DNA from: Sternotherus odoratus
Lineage: Eukaryota; Chordata; Testudines; Kinosternidae
DNA length: 64,000 bases
Direction of reading: 5' to 3'
Assembly: GCA_032164245.1 (NCBI GenBank)
Contig: JAVMKO010000010.1
Coordinates: forward strand, 29,028,189 to 29,092,188
Numbering within the stretch: position 1 is the stretch's first letter; each line of letters opens with the position of its first letter. Position numbers and translations under genes: made by a program. Under the pieces are notes generated by a model that was not told the origin of the DNA, ran no database searches, and worked only from the letters and a program-made list of their open reading frames with translations. Of the stretch, positions 12,901-24,900 are shown piece by piece.

Positions 12901-15900
12901 ATGGATCAAACACTGAGCAACTAAAACAAAAGATGTGCTTTTATGGGTACCTTAAATATAGAGACATGGGATTTAAAAAAAAAAATTTTTAAGCTGATTC
13001 TTAGACGAGCTGTAAAACATTCTCAAAGCTAGTTTGGCATCATGAAAGTTACTGATTCACTATGGAATTTTGACATAATACTGACAGAGTTTGAAGGGAT
13101 GCAGTCATTTGACGTTATTTGAAATTAGTTAATTTTTTAAAATTCCATTTTCTATTATAGCTCCCTTTAAAACAGAATGTTTTGAAAACAAATTCTGACA
13201 TCCTTAAAAAAATTATTAAGAGTTTCTCTACTTCTTTATTGCTTTTTATCAGGGTCTTCAGCTTCAAGCCTGGACAAGCCTAACAAACAATTTTAAAATT
13301 CATTTAGGTCAACCAGAGCAAATACCCACATGGACACACTTATTTTGATATTAGAATGGCTTATTTCAGTTAAGTTAAGCCAATTCCCAATTAAGTTAAA
13401 CTAAAAAAACCCTCTCAAACTGAAGTGTGTCTATCCATGTAGTTTGTTTACACAAGACAATTAGACAATTTTTTCCCTAGCTAATAGATTATACAGGAAA
13501 ACAGTGTAACTGACACAACGTGCAGTCATAGCCACAAAATAAACAAACTTGAAAAACAATTATTTTTCAACTTTTCAGTTTTAGCAACCTTAAATGTTCT
13601 TTGTCCAATACCAGGTACAAAGTCTTTGGAGAAAATATTTCTGAATTGACAGGGTCCCTATCTTTTATAATTGTTAAACATGAACCACAATGATTAAAAA
13701 AAACCCAAAACAGAAAATCTTTAAAGCATTATAAACAGGACTATTACAATGCTGTGATGTACAATCCTACTAACAAAAAGAACGAGGAGTACTGATGAAG
13801 TCGGTTAGTCTCTAGAGTGCCACAAGTACTCCTTGTTCTTTTTGCAGATACAGACTAACATGGCTACTACTCTGAATCTTATTAACAAGTACAATAAAGA
13901 ATTTTAACACACATCAGTTTATTTTTATAGAATGTAGTATTTTACCTGTCTCTTGGAAGAGCTGTCCAGGCAAGGCTATGAGAAGTGCCAGCTGAAATCT
14001 GTTGAATTGCTATTCCATCTAAACCACTTACTTTCTTTGGTTTAGTAATGGGACCAGTGGAATTTCCCTGACCACACTGTCCCATGGAATTGTTACCCCA
14101 AGCATAAACTTCATTATCTAAAGAGACAATCAAAGAAGGAAACAAATTTGAGGCTCAGTGTCTTTTTATCAAAGATGATTATAAATACTCAATAAACATA
14201 TTTATTTTACCATGAGAAAGCGCCAAACAATGGCTGTCACCAATTGAAGTATCAACTATTCTTGTCGCAGCCAGCTCTTCAATTAGCTTGGGTCTCAGAG
14301 CAGTAGCTTCTGAAGAACCACAGCCTAGACATGCACCACAGCCCCAGGCATATACCTAAAAACACAAATATACATATAAGTTTTCAACATGATATTATTG
14401 GTATTTGTCAAGAGACAGCTACAGAAGATTGTGTGTGTATAATTACTGCAATTATACCGGTAATTGCACAAGTAAGTTATGTACGTATACTTGTATTTAT
14501 GCATGCTGTACAAATCTGGGCTCTGATATACCAATTTATATATAAATTCCTAACTTCTGCTCCATACGTTAATTATACACATTATGCCACAGAAAATTAT
14601 TTGGGCTAACAATTCTCCAAAACACAACACAAGAAAAAATATTTGAGAGATTAAATGACCTCAAACCACCATAATTTCCAAAAGCATCACAACACATAAG
14701 CAGGGCCGGAGGCGGGGAGGGGGGAACCGGGATGCCCCCAGCAGCCCGCCCGCGGCGGGGAGGGGGGAACCGGGACGCCCCCGGCAGCCCGCCCGCGGCG
14801 GGGAGGGGGGAACCGGGACGCCCCCGGCAGCCCGCCCGCGGCGGGGAGGGGGGAACCGGGACGCCCCCGGCAGCCCGCCCGCGGCGGGGAGGGGGGAACC
14901 GGGACGCCCCCGGCAGCCCGCCCGCGGCGGGGAGGGGGGAACCGGGACGCCCCCGGCAGCCCGCCCGCGGCGGGGAGGGGGGAACCGGGGCGCACGCACG
15001 TTTTTTTTTTTTTTTTTTTGTGACCGCGGGCGAATAGGTATACTCGCCCTATAAGACGCACCAACTTTTCCCCCCCCGTTTTGGGGAAGAAAAAGTGCGT
15101 CTTATAGGGCGAAAAATACGGTATGTTTGGGACAAATTATACTTCTCTAGATTGTATTTCTCTAAACAGAGCATCTATGCTAACCAAAATTTTACATATC
15201 TGTTATATAACATTTAAGATTTGGTTTTGTTTTTAAAGTGTCTCAAAGGTATATATATCTTTTCATAATTTTAACCAAAACAATAACCATACATATTTAA
15301 ATAACAAGTCTCAGGCATCTTCTCAAACAGAAAGACTGTCACTCGAGTGAAAATATCTTTTTGCCTACCTGACCTGTTGATGTCAACGCAAGTGAAGACT
15401 GACTCCCAGCACATACTTTGCGAATGAACATTCCTTGTAAAGCTTCTATAACTTTAGGTTTATATACTCTGTTGGTATCACCATGGCCAAGTTTACCTAT
15501 CAGACAGACACATAAGGTAATATTAGAGTAAAGTAAATTGCAGTTATGACCGTTATGTGAAGATTTAACTTCCCAAACAAAAGTCATTTAGATTTCTAAA
15601 CATCTGCCTCAGTGTTTCTCTTTGGTAGGTGTTTCTCTTTGCTTTATTTTTAAATTATTTTATTGCTACTCAGTAGAAGGAAGCATAGAGGTTGTAGCAG
15701 ATGTTTATTGAGCACACACCTAGCATACTAACTGATATTTTTTCACTAGTGTGTTGCTTAGCTCTTCATTTTGTGATGTCATTTACTTAACCCTGTATTT
15801 GTGTGCTGACTTGACTATATCATTTTTGTCTTAAGACGGGTGGGCAAACTTTTTGGCCTGAGGGCCGCACTGGGTTTCCAAAATTGTATGGAGGGCTGGT

Positions 15901-18900
15901 TAGGCGGGGTTGTGCCTCCCCCAAACAGCCAGGTGTGGCACAGCCCCCACCTGATTCGACCCCCCTGCTTCTCACCCCCTGATGGCACCTCCGGTACTCC
16001 TGCCCCATTCAAACCCCACTCTCCTATACAATGCTGCTTCAGTAAGTTCAGGTAAAATCATGCAGACCTTGTTGTTTTACAATTCCCTCACACTAAAAGA
16101 CAAGGCATTATAACTGAGATTTATAGACTTGCCTCATCTGATCACATGAACTTAAGTCTCCTCTTACATCCCATAACAAATCCTTCTGCTTAATTACAAT
16201 CTTCCTTTCTGTACCTTTACACAATTTCACAAGATATTTGCATCTACAAACAACCTTTTACCTCACCATCTCCCCAATCCTCAGTTTTAGCTCCTCCATG
16301 GATAACAACTCAGTCCATTTGAAGTGCAACAGATTTTTCAAAAATGCAGAAATACTTCTTCATAATTTCGATCATAAATGACCCATGTTAACTATTATTA
16401 AAATTTTAGTTTTTACATACCATTATCTCCTCCTCCAAATGACCACACGGTTCTTCCATCTTTGGATAGCGCTATTGTGTGTGAACTGCCACAGGAAACT
16501 TCTCCTACATTGCTAATGTCTTTTACTAAAGTTGGAATGTTACGGCTATTGCTGTCACCATGACCTTGGAAAAACAATAATAAATGTATTTTGATGTGTT
16601 TCCTTCCTCCTGTTTATGAATTTTAAGATCCATTTGTGCATAATTATAGTAGAACTTTGCTAATTTATCACCTTGTAATTGACACAAACATTTTAAGTTT
16701 CTGCTTACGTCTCAACAATGATTTAATAGAAAAGTTCTGTGGTAAGGTCTCAATTACCAACCCTTCATTATTTTTACAAAATGTACTACAGAGCTTTTAC
16801 TACTGCATTATGAAGCATCATAACTTAGGGAAATTTCATACCCACGAATTATATTTGTGTCACCAAAACTAGGCGAGATGGGGATAATGTACCCTTTCTA
16901 ATGCTGGGTTGTGGCTAGCCCAAAAGGTAGTAGTCTCATAGGGTAAGTGACTTCCTGAATGTGGAATGTAAAAATCAGTATGTGCAGGTAAGCATCACAG
17001 AAAGCCACTGAACAGAGAACTGCCCAGGATGAGTAGCCTGAAACACTGATTTTGAGTCAGAACAGCAAATCCAGGAATGTGTTCAGTCCATGTCAGGTCC
17101 AGGTAAACACTTGAAAGGCCAGAGGACTTTGGTCTATAGCATAAACTAAATAGATGCTATAATCTTCCTTATCTGGAAAAAATAGAGCAAAAAGACTAAA
17201 TATGAGACTGATTTTCTAAAATCTAACAGCAAAAAGACCTAAGCCTCAGAGCAACAGCTACTGAAGACAGGAACAACTGAATCTGGTACCCAATAAACAT
17301 TAAATGTACCAACTGTGTTCTGCTTTTGCCACCTGCTGGGAGGAAAGCTACACTACCCCAGATCTGGTCTGGCACAGGACAAATGAACTGAAATAGTCAA
17401 ATAAATAAATGAAATGCGTTTTAGATGTAGCATACAGGCTTTAATTGTTTTCTCACTTATTATTTTGCAAAATTCTGTAATTCATCTAGTCAGTGTGAAT
17501 TAATGAGATTCTAGTGGTACTGTTATTTGAGTACCTATTACCGATGAAAACTGGAGTGAACTTTTAAAAATAACTTATTGGCATAAACTGTGAAATTTCA
17601 AAACACAGAAAAGTATATTTTTCATGTAACAAAATTAACAGAACACACAAATTTTAATTTGCTAACCAAGCACACAAATCACCATTAATCCTTTTTAAGA
17701 TAACAACTACTGGAGTGCTACTGTTTTAACTTTTAAGATTTAGTAGAGGTAAACTTTTATATATAATAATTTCTTTGCCATAAATAATGACTACATACAG
17801 TGAACCATAAATATTAAAATTAAGAGTTCAATAGGAAAAAAAAGTAATTTAGTTATAGCCCAAATAACTTAATAAAAAAGTAGAAAATTCAAAATCAGAC
17901 AAACCAAAAGAAAGAGAAAAATTAATACAGTACACTTACCCTCACTCAAGAAACAGAAAACTTTTCTTCCCTCTCCATTTCCCCAATGAGTATGTATACA
18001 ATTGGCCCCAACATTTCTAATTTCCAGTTGATCCTTTCTGTATGTAATCCTACCACTTAAGAACCCAAAGTACTTTATAACAAACTTGAGCTATATTTTA
18101 ATTTTAATTTTGCAATGTTCTACTTTAAAAAAATAATAAAATACAGACATTGTTGAGGAAGCTGGAGTATTTGAAATATGGGGGTTTTGTCAACAAGGAA
18201 GGCATAGGGGATAGTTTGGAGCACTGGGAGAAGCGTGTGATTTGAAAACAATCAATCAGACATGAAATTGTTAATTTTGAAAAGTAAATATGAAAACTTC
18301 AGAAACCCTAACATACAAAGAACAAAATCTGAATAAATGTGTAGGGTCATTACTGAATATAGGTCCTTTTCAAAAGCAACAGGTCATGTCAATTTCATAC
18401 AAGGAATATTTTAATTACCTAGTCTTCCAAAGTCTCCTTCACCCCAAGTATACAATTCTCCATCCTCTGTAACAGCAGCACTGTGTCTGTATCCAGCTGA
18501 CACGCATACAACTACCTGTATTACATGTAAAGAAAAAGATGTTTCTAAAACTGAAACTGTTGCAAGTAGTAGAATCATACAGAATTTTGAGTCATCAAAG
18601 AACAGAATCATGAAAGTTTGCCTTCAGTAAGAACACTGGACTACTGTACTATAAATCCATGTGTTTGCCCCCATAAAATATCGCTTGTTCATTAAACTGT
18701 AGTTACAAACTCTCTTTTAGTATTTAACAAGCATTTGCAAATGGCAGGGGGAGAAACAAAGACAAAAATCGGAAATTTGGCCATGTGACCGCACCTTTTA
18801 TTTATCAAGCAAAGTTAAACAAGAGTAATTTAAACTGGATAATGCCTGCAAGGCAACCTAGTCTGGCAGCAGTAAATGGGAGAAAAGAGGAAAACCCACA

Positions 18901-21885
18901 CCCAGCTGTCAACTGCCCTATTCCCTACAGGTGCAAACCAAGAGCTATCATAGGGCAAAGCATGAAAAGGCTCCCTTCCACCCTGCAAGACCCTCTTATG
19001 AATATTGCACCGTCTTTTTCTGGATGGACCAATCTGTTTCAGGGTCTGGGAACTGTTCAATGAGGGCCTACCTTACACGGGATAAAGTCTGCTAGCAAAT
19101 AGGGTGCATAGAGCCTAAGAGCCTGTTCCTTTCCACCCCACTACCCCTCACATGTATGGCAGTTGTAAGAGTGGTTCATCTTAATCATCTCATGAGAGTC
19201 ACTTAGAAAAAAAATCACGTGAAGTGTTATGTATTGACATTTAATACTGAAAGAGAACTGACAGCAAGAAGCTCCCATGTGCTACTCCTGGCTCTACAAC
19301 TGACTCCCTCTGTGACCTTGACAAGTGTGGCAGGGTGCTGGCCAAGAGTGCCTGAGCCAGCCCTGCTGGCCCTTTAAGAGGGAGCAGAAGCCTGAAAACC
19401 TCCCTTGCAGGAAGGCTAATCAGCCACCTGGCTTGCAGGGCAATCAACAGGGATGAGTGGCACCTGGCAGCCTCCTCAGGGGGATAAAAGGCCTGCCAGG
19501 AAGCAAGCCCAGTGTGGTAGGGATGGTATTGAGTGTGGTGTGGTTTGAGCTAGTCAGAGCTGTGTGCTGGGAGTTTGTAAACTGTAAGCTGGACTATATA
19601 GAGTCTGAAGAGCTGTAAGCTGAAGACTGGATTGTATAAAGTTGTATATATTGGTGGTGGGGCCCTGCACTGTGATTAAAGAGCACTGTTTGACGCAAAG
19701 AAGGGTTTCCTGCCTGTGTTCCTGTGAGGGGTGAGAGAGTGGTCTGTCACAAGTGGTGTCAGAGGTGGGATCACTACATCAGCAAACCAACTGGTGACCC
19801 TGAGATGGAGGGAACCCTGCAGTGGCTCGTGGAGAAACAGAAGCAGACCCAGCAGGCCATGCACACCTTGCAGCAAATCCACCGGGAGATGCAGCTGGCC
19901 CAAGCCGAGCAGTGGAAGACGCTGCAGGACTTTATCCAGGAGCAAGCAAAGACCCAGGCAACTCTCCTGCAGCACCTGGTGAGTCGAGGGGCAGGAGAGG
20001 GCATGCGGCCGCCAGGCTGGGGACTCTGCAAGATGAGCCCGGCGGATGACCCCGGGGCCTTCCTGGGCACTTTTGAGAGGGTAGCCACCACAGCCGGGTG
20101 GGAACGGACCACCTGGGCCCTCAGGCTTGCTCTGTACCTCGTGGGCGAAGCCCAGGCAGCCTATATGGCCCTGGGGAATGCAGAGGCCCAGGACTTTGAA
20201 ATTGTCAGAGCGGCCATTTTGGACCGGGTCGGCTTATCTGCAGAGAGATACCGACAGAAGTTATGGGTGGCCCGCTGGACGCAGGCGGTGCGGCCCCGGG
20301 TGTTTGCCCAAAGGCTGAGAGACTGGGCGACGCGTTGGCTGAGGCCAGAGGCCCGGTCAGGGGAGGAAATTATGGACTCCCTGATCATGGAGCAGTTTTT
20401 GCTCAGCCTCCCCGAAACTGTCCGTACCTGGGTCAGGAGGCACCAGCCGGAGACGGTGGAGTCTGCGGTGCGCCTGACCGAGGAATACGTGGAGGCAGAG
20501 GGACCTCGGGGAGAAGAACGACCACGACGGGTCCGGGATTTGGGGCGTCGGCCCATGGACTCCCCCCCAGCTAAGGGCAAAGGGACTGATGGGGAGCCCA
20601 GGGGGGCGCCAGGAAGAGTGGCCCGGCTTACCTGCTGGCAGTGTGGGAAGCCAGGGCATATTAAGAGGGACTGCCCAGACATGGACTGTGGCTACACCGA
20701 TTGGTGTGGGTGGACCGAGGTTTGGGGGCGGAAACCGCATAAGGGGATACCCACTCTGCGGGTACAGGTGGGAAGGAAGTCCCAACCGGGGGTAGTGGAT
20801 TCAGCCTCCCCCTGTACGCTTGTCCGCAGGGCGTTGGTACGCCCCGAGTGGCTAATTCCGGGGACTACCATGGACCTACAGTGCGTCCATGGGGACAGGA
20901 AGACCTGTCGGGTGGCCCAGGTCCCCCTGGAAATCAGCGGCCGATTCCGCTGGAAGCGGGTCGGGGTGCCAGAGGGGTTGCCGTGCCCTGTAATCATTGG
21001 GCGGGACTGGGGCCCGATTGGAGATACGAGACCCCGGGCTGCCCCAAGGCTGGGCGTGAGAACCCATACGGGGGGCTCGGTCAAGCGAAGGGGCGGATCC
21101 CAGCCCACTAACCCAGCGAAGGACCTAGACAGCCAGGAAGGGCTGAGGCCAGAGCAGGAGGTAAGCTCCACAGAGGAGGCCCTGAGCCCCTGTGAGAGCT
21201 TGGGGGAAATTGAGGCCGGGGAAGTTGCCCTGTGTGATGAAGCACCATGCGAGTGGTGTGAGTGTCGGAGGGCACAGGGGCGGCCGATACCCTGCCTCTA
21301 TTGCGCAAGGCTAGAAGTAGGGCTCTCTGCCGCAGCCGCAAGGGAAGCTGAGGCAGAGGAAGCTGGCCCTAGCCCTAAGAAGGCAGCAGGGGTCTCCACC
21401 ACAGACGGACAGGACACCCTGAAGCCTAGGGAAATATTGAAGGGTCCGAGCCAGCCCGATGGGGCTAGGCTAAGGGGGGAGGTGTGTGGCAGGGTGCTGG
21501 CCAAGAGTGCCTGAGCCAGCCCTGCTGGCCCTTTAAGAGGGAGCAGAAGCCTGCAAACCTCCCTTGCAGGAAGGCTAATCAGCCACCTGGCTTGCAGGGC
21601 AATCAACAGGGATGAGTGGCACCTGGCAGCCTCCTCAGGGGGATAAAAGGCCTGCCAGGAAGCAAGCCCAGTGTGGTGGGGATGGTATTGAGTGTGGTGT
21701 GGTTTGAGCTAGTCAGAGCTGTGTGCTGGGAGTTTGTAAACTGTAAGCTGGACTATATAGAGTCTGAAGAGCTGTAAGCTGAAGACTGGATTGTATAAAG
21801 TTGTACCGTATTTTTCGCCCTATAAGACGCACTTTTTCTTCCCCAAAACGGGGGGGAAAAAGTTGGTGCGTCTTATAGGGCGAAT

Positions 21886-21916
<31 letters not shown>

Positions 21917-24900
21917 GCGCCGACTCGCTCCCCTCCCCGCCGCGGGCGCGCTTCCGGCAGCCCGCCCGCGGCGGGGAGGGGGGAACCGGGACGCTCCCGG
22001 CAGCCCGCCCGCGCGGCGGGAGAGCGAGTCGGCGCTTTTTTTTTTTTTTTTTTTTTTGGTCCGGCGGGGAGGGGGGAACCTCGGCAGCCCGCCCGCGGCG
22101 GGAAGGGGGGAACCTCGGCAGCCCGCCCGCGGCGGGGAGGGGGGAACCTCGGCAGCCCGCCCGCGGCGGGGAGGGGGGAACCTCGGCAGCCCGCCCGCAC
22201 GGCAGGGACGGGAGAGCGAGGCGCTTTTTTTTTTTCCCCCCGGATTTTTTATTTAAAAATGAGGGGGCGTCTTATAGGACGGAGCGTCCTATAAGACGAA
22301 AAATACGGTATATATTGGTGGTGGGGCCCTGCACTGTGATTAAAGAGCACTGTTTGACGCAAAGAAGGGTTTCCTGCCTGTGTTCCTGTGAGGGGTGAGA
22401 GAGTGGTCTGTCACACAAGTCATTCAGCCTCTCTCACTCTGTTTCTCCATTTGAAAAAATGGGAATAACAGTATTAATCTACTGCACCGAGGAGTTATGA
22501 GGATTAATTTATGAACTCTGAAAAGGAAAAGCACTATCAGTGTTAAGGATTCTGTGTTAAAATAATTACATGTAAGTAAAAAGATCAGTAATCTTCTGAA
22601 ATTCGATTCCAGTTCAGCAAGGCACTTAAGCACATGACCCACTGACCATCAAAGGAACTACTCACATGACTAAAGTGCATATTTAAGTGCTTAGCTGAAA
22701 CAGGGAACTTCTACCCTTCCAGCCTCCCCAAAAGAGTAATCTTACATATAAATGGAAATATTTGAACCCTTATGAAAGTAACAGCACTGAATTAAAAAGG
22801 CATGAAAACAAAAGGAGGTTCCATTACACGAAACATACCTTTCCTTGTAAAGGACCCTGAATAAGTTTGGGATATTTCTGTGTTGAGCTATTTCCATGTC
22901 CCAGTTTTCCATAGTCACCATCACCCCAGCTGAAGACTTCCCCCTCTGTGGTAAATGCTAAAGTGTGACCATCAGATCCTTTTGAAGATGATACCTTTTT
23001 AATAGACCTGTGAGGCTCAAAAGTCAATTTTTTCAGTGTGGACTGGTTATTGGAGTCACCAAGTCCTAGCCGCCCATAGCTGCCTTTACCACAGGCTCTG
23101 ACAGAACCATCAGTGGAAATGACAAAAGTACAATATTGTCCAGCTTCAATCTATAAGCAAAAAAGATAAAAATATTTAAAAAGGAAATACATTAGATAAA
23201 TAATTAGAGCAAAGATTAAAGTTTGTACTTTTAACGGAATGCTGCATTCCTTCATGGATCCCTTTTGTGATGATGCAAACTAAACATTAAGGGGCATTTG
23301 GACTTGATCAAGCTATGGGAACACAGGTTAAGTTGATCTTGTGTAAATCTTAAATTAAAAGCATTCTTAAATTCCAAAATAAAGCTATTTTCTTGCTACA
23401 TGGATAATATAAATACACCCCACTAAAGCTATTTTATCTAGTAATTTGCACCTCTTCATTCACATAGTTTAAGTGCTAATTCTCACCTTAAACACACAAA
23501 ACTAAATCAATCAGGAATAAAAAGTATCATATAGGTACATTTGGGCCTCCTTTTGCTCTGTCAGATTCACGAATGGACATGGGATTTCTTTCAAAGGGGG
23601 TTTCTTTGCCGCCTCAGCCATCCCAACCCTGCTTCCAGGGTTAAAAAACCAAGGAACAGCTTAATGGAATAGACTTACAGTAGGTTATGCTTCATTGTAA
23701 CTGATGATAAATTGTCCATTCTATACACTATTATGAATACACTGAACATTAAAATTTGTAGTTCAATTAAAAATATACAAAATACAGAAGAAATATGTAT
23801 TTAGGGGAAATAAGACCAAAGATTAAATGTTCCTGACAGAAGAAGATTACCTGGAGAGCACAAGAAGGAATTTCTCCACACAAACCATGCAGCACACCAA
23901 ATATGTTGTGTGGGCATTTGCTATATTATTTAAATAACCACACACAGAACATACACTATGCTTTTGTAAAATATATTTGCATGAAATGTAGTTATGTTAA
24001 TAGTGCGTAAACCTGCCCTATTAAAGAGACTTCAACCTACTGTCCTTTGGCATATAAAAATTCCCATTGAATTCAACAGAATTAACTGCAGAATCTGGAC
24101 CATAATCACATCTTTATCTAGTGACCAAAACAACCTTTTACCTACATGAACATTGCAAAGCCAACATAGCAGCAAAAGAAAAAACTTTTCTATTTTGTAT
24201 CTCGTATCAACAAAAGTGCTAACTAAGTTGTGCCAGCAGAATCTATGACTGAAAACAGAAAGAACAAAACGCTAGTCAGTCTTGCTGTGCCAGCAGTTAG
24301 ACAGGTCCTGCTTTGATTTTTAAACTAAGCAAACTTGATGTGAAAGTAATTGATATTAACACCTAGAACATCTTTCGTTCTTTAGGGGAATTTTTTTTTA
24401 AAGTACTAACCCAAAGAACAATCTTCTTTTCAAACAGTTATAATGAACTAGACTAGGATTTACTTATACACCTGTTCACAGCCATTTAGGAAAAAAATAG
24501 ATTCATGTTTAAGTGTTACTGTAGAGAAAAATCATGTTTCTTCACAGACCCAAAAAGAATTAGGATATATTTCCGGATGTTATTCTCATTTCAAATATTA
24601 GGACTTGACGGTTAAAACTAATCATAAAAACACTTTAGATCTTATATATTAAAGTATAAAAACTGGAAAAACTTAAAACATGACATGCATCATCTTAGTT
24701 TACTCTATAGTACATTAGATATCACTACAAAAATCACTCACAGTTTGTGCATCAGAAAAACTTGGTGCTAGTTTGGGCTGAAGTATTTTCTCTTGTGTTC
24801 CTTCTACCAGTTGGTGGCTGCTGTTACTACCCCAAACATATACTTCACAAGTCTCAGAAACAATGGGAGCATCACCAGTTTGTATACTGTCAGGGCTGGC

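Larger units (their letters stand above)
19326..22415 (+). mobile_element. Gag-only Ty3/gypsy LTR retrotransposon (Gmr1/SCAN type), nested
   Basis: Two 426-bp direct repeats (19326-19751; 21485-21805 plus 22311-22415) differ at only two sites, begin TGTGGCAGGG and end GTCTGTCACA, with a 4-bp CAAG duplication outside. Inside are a primer-binding site at 19754 resembling the 3' end of tRNA-Leu, one long gag ORF, and a polypurine tract (aagggggga) just before the 3' LTR. Reverse transcriptase, RNase H and integrase are absent, so it must depend on proteins from elsewhere. It is antisense to HERC1. A 503-bp MITE interrupts the 3' LTR. Confidence 0.9.
21485..22415 (+). repeat. 3' LTR, split by a MITE
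   Basis: 21485-21805 matches the first 321 bp of the 5' LTR and 22311-22415 the last 105 bp. The total of 426 bp equals the 5' LTR once the insert and one TA copy are removed. Confidence 0.93.
19265..22560 (+). repeat. MIR-like SINE split by the LTR element
   Basis: The left half (19265-19325) has ggctctacaactgactccct and ctgtgaccttgacaag. The right half (22416-22560) resumes with caagtcattcagcctctctc and tttgaaaaaatgggaataac. Together they follow the MIR order (ctgtgtgacc-type, then ttgggcaagtcac-type, then tttcctcatctgtaaaatgg-type). CAAG is duplicated at 19322-19325 and 22416-22419. Confidence 0.65.

Noticed and set aside
14661..15064. Proline/glycine-rich open frames on both strands
   Set aside because: Direct translation of the 43-bp array; no domain and no start context.
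20161..21171. Minus-strand frames of 142-173 codons opposite gag
   Set aside because: Shadows of the gag frame; no family features.
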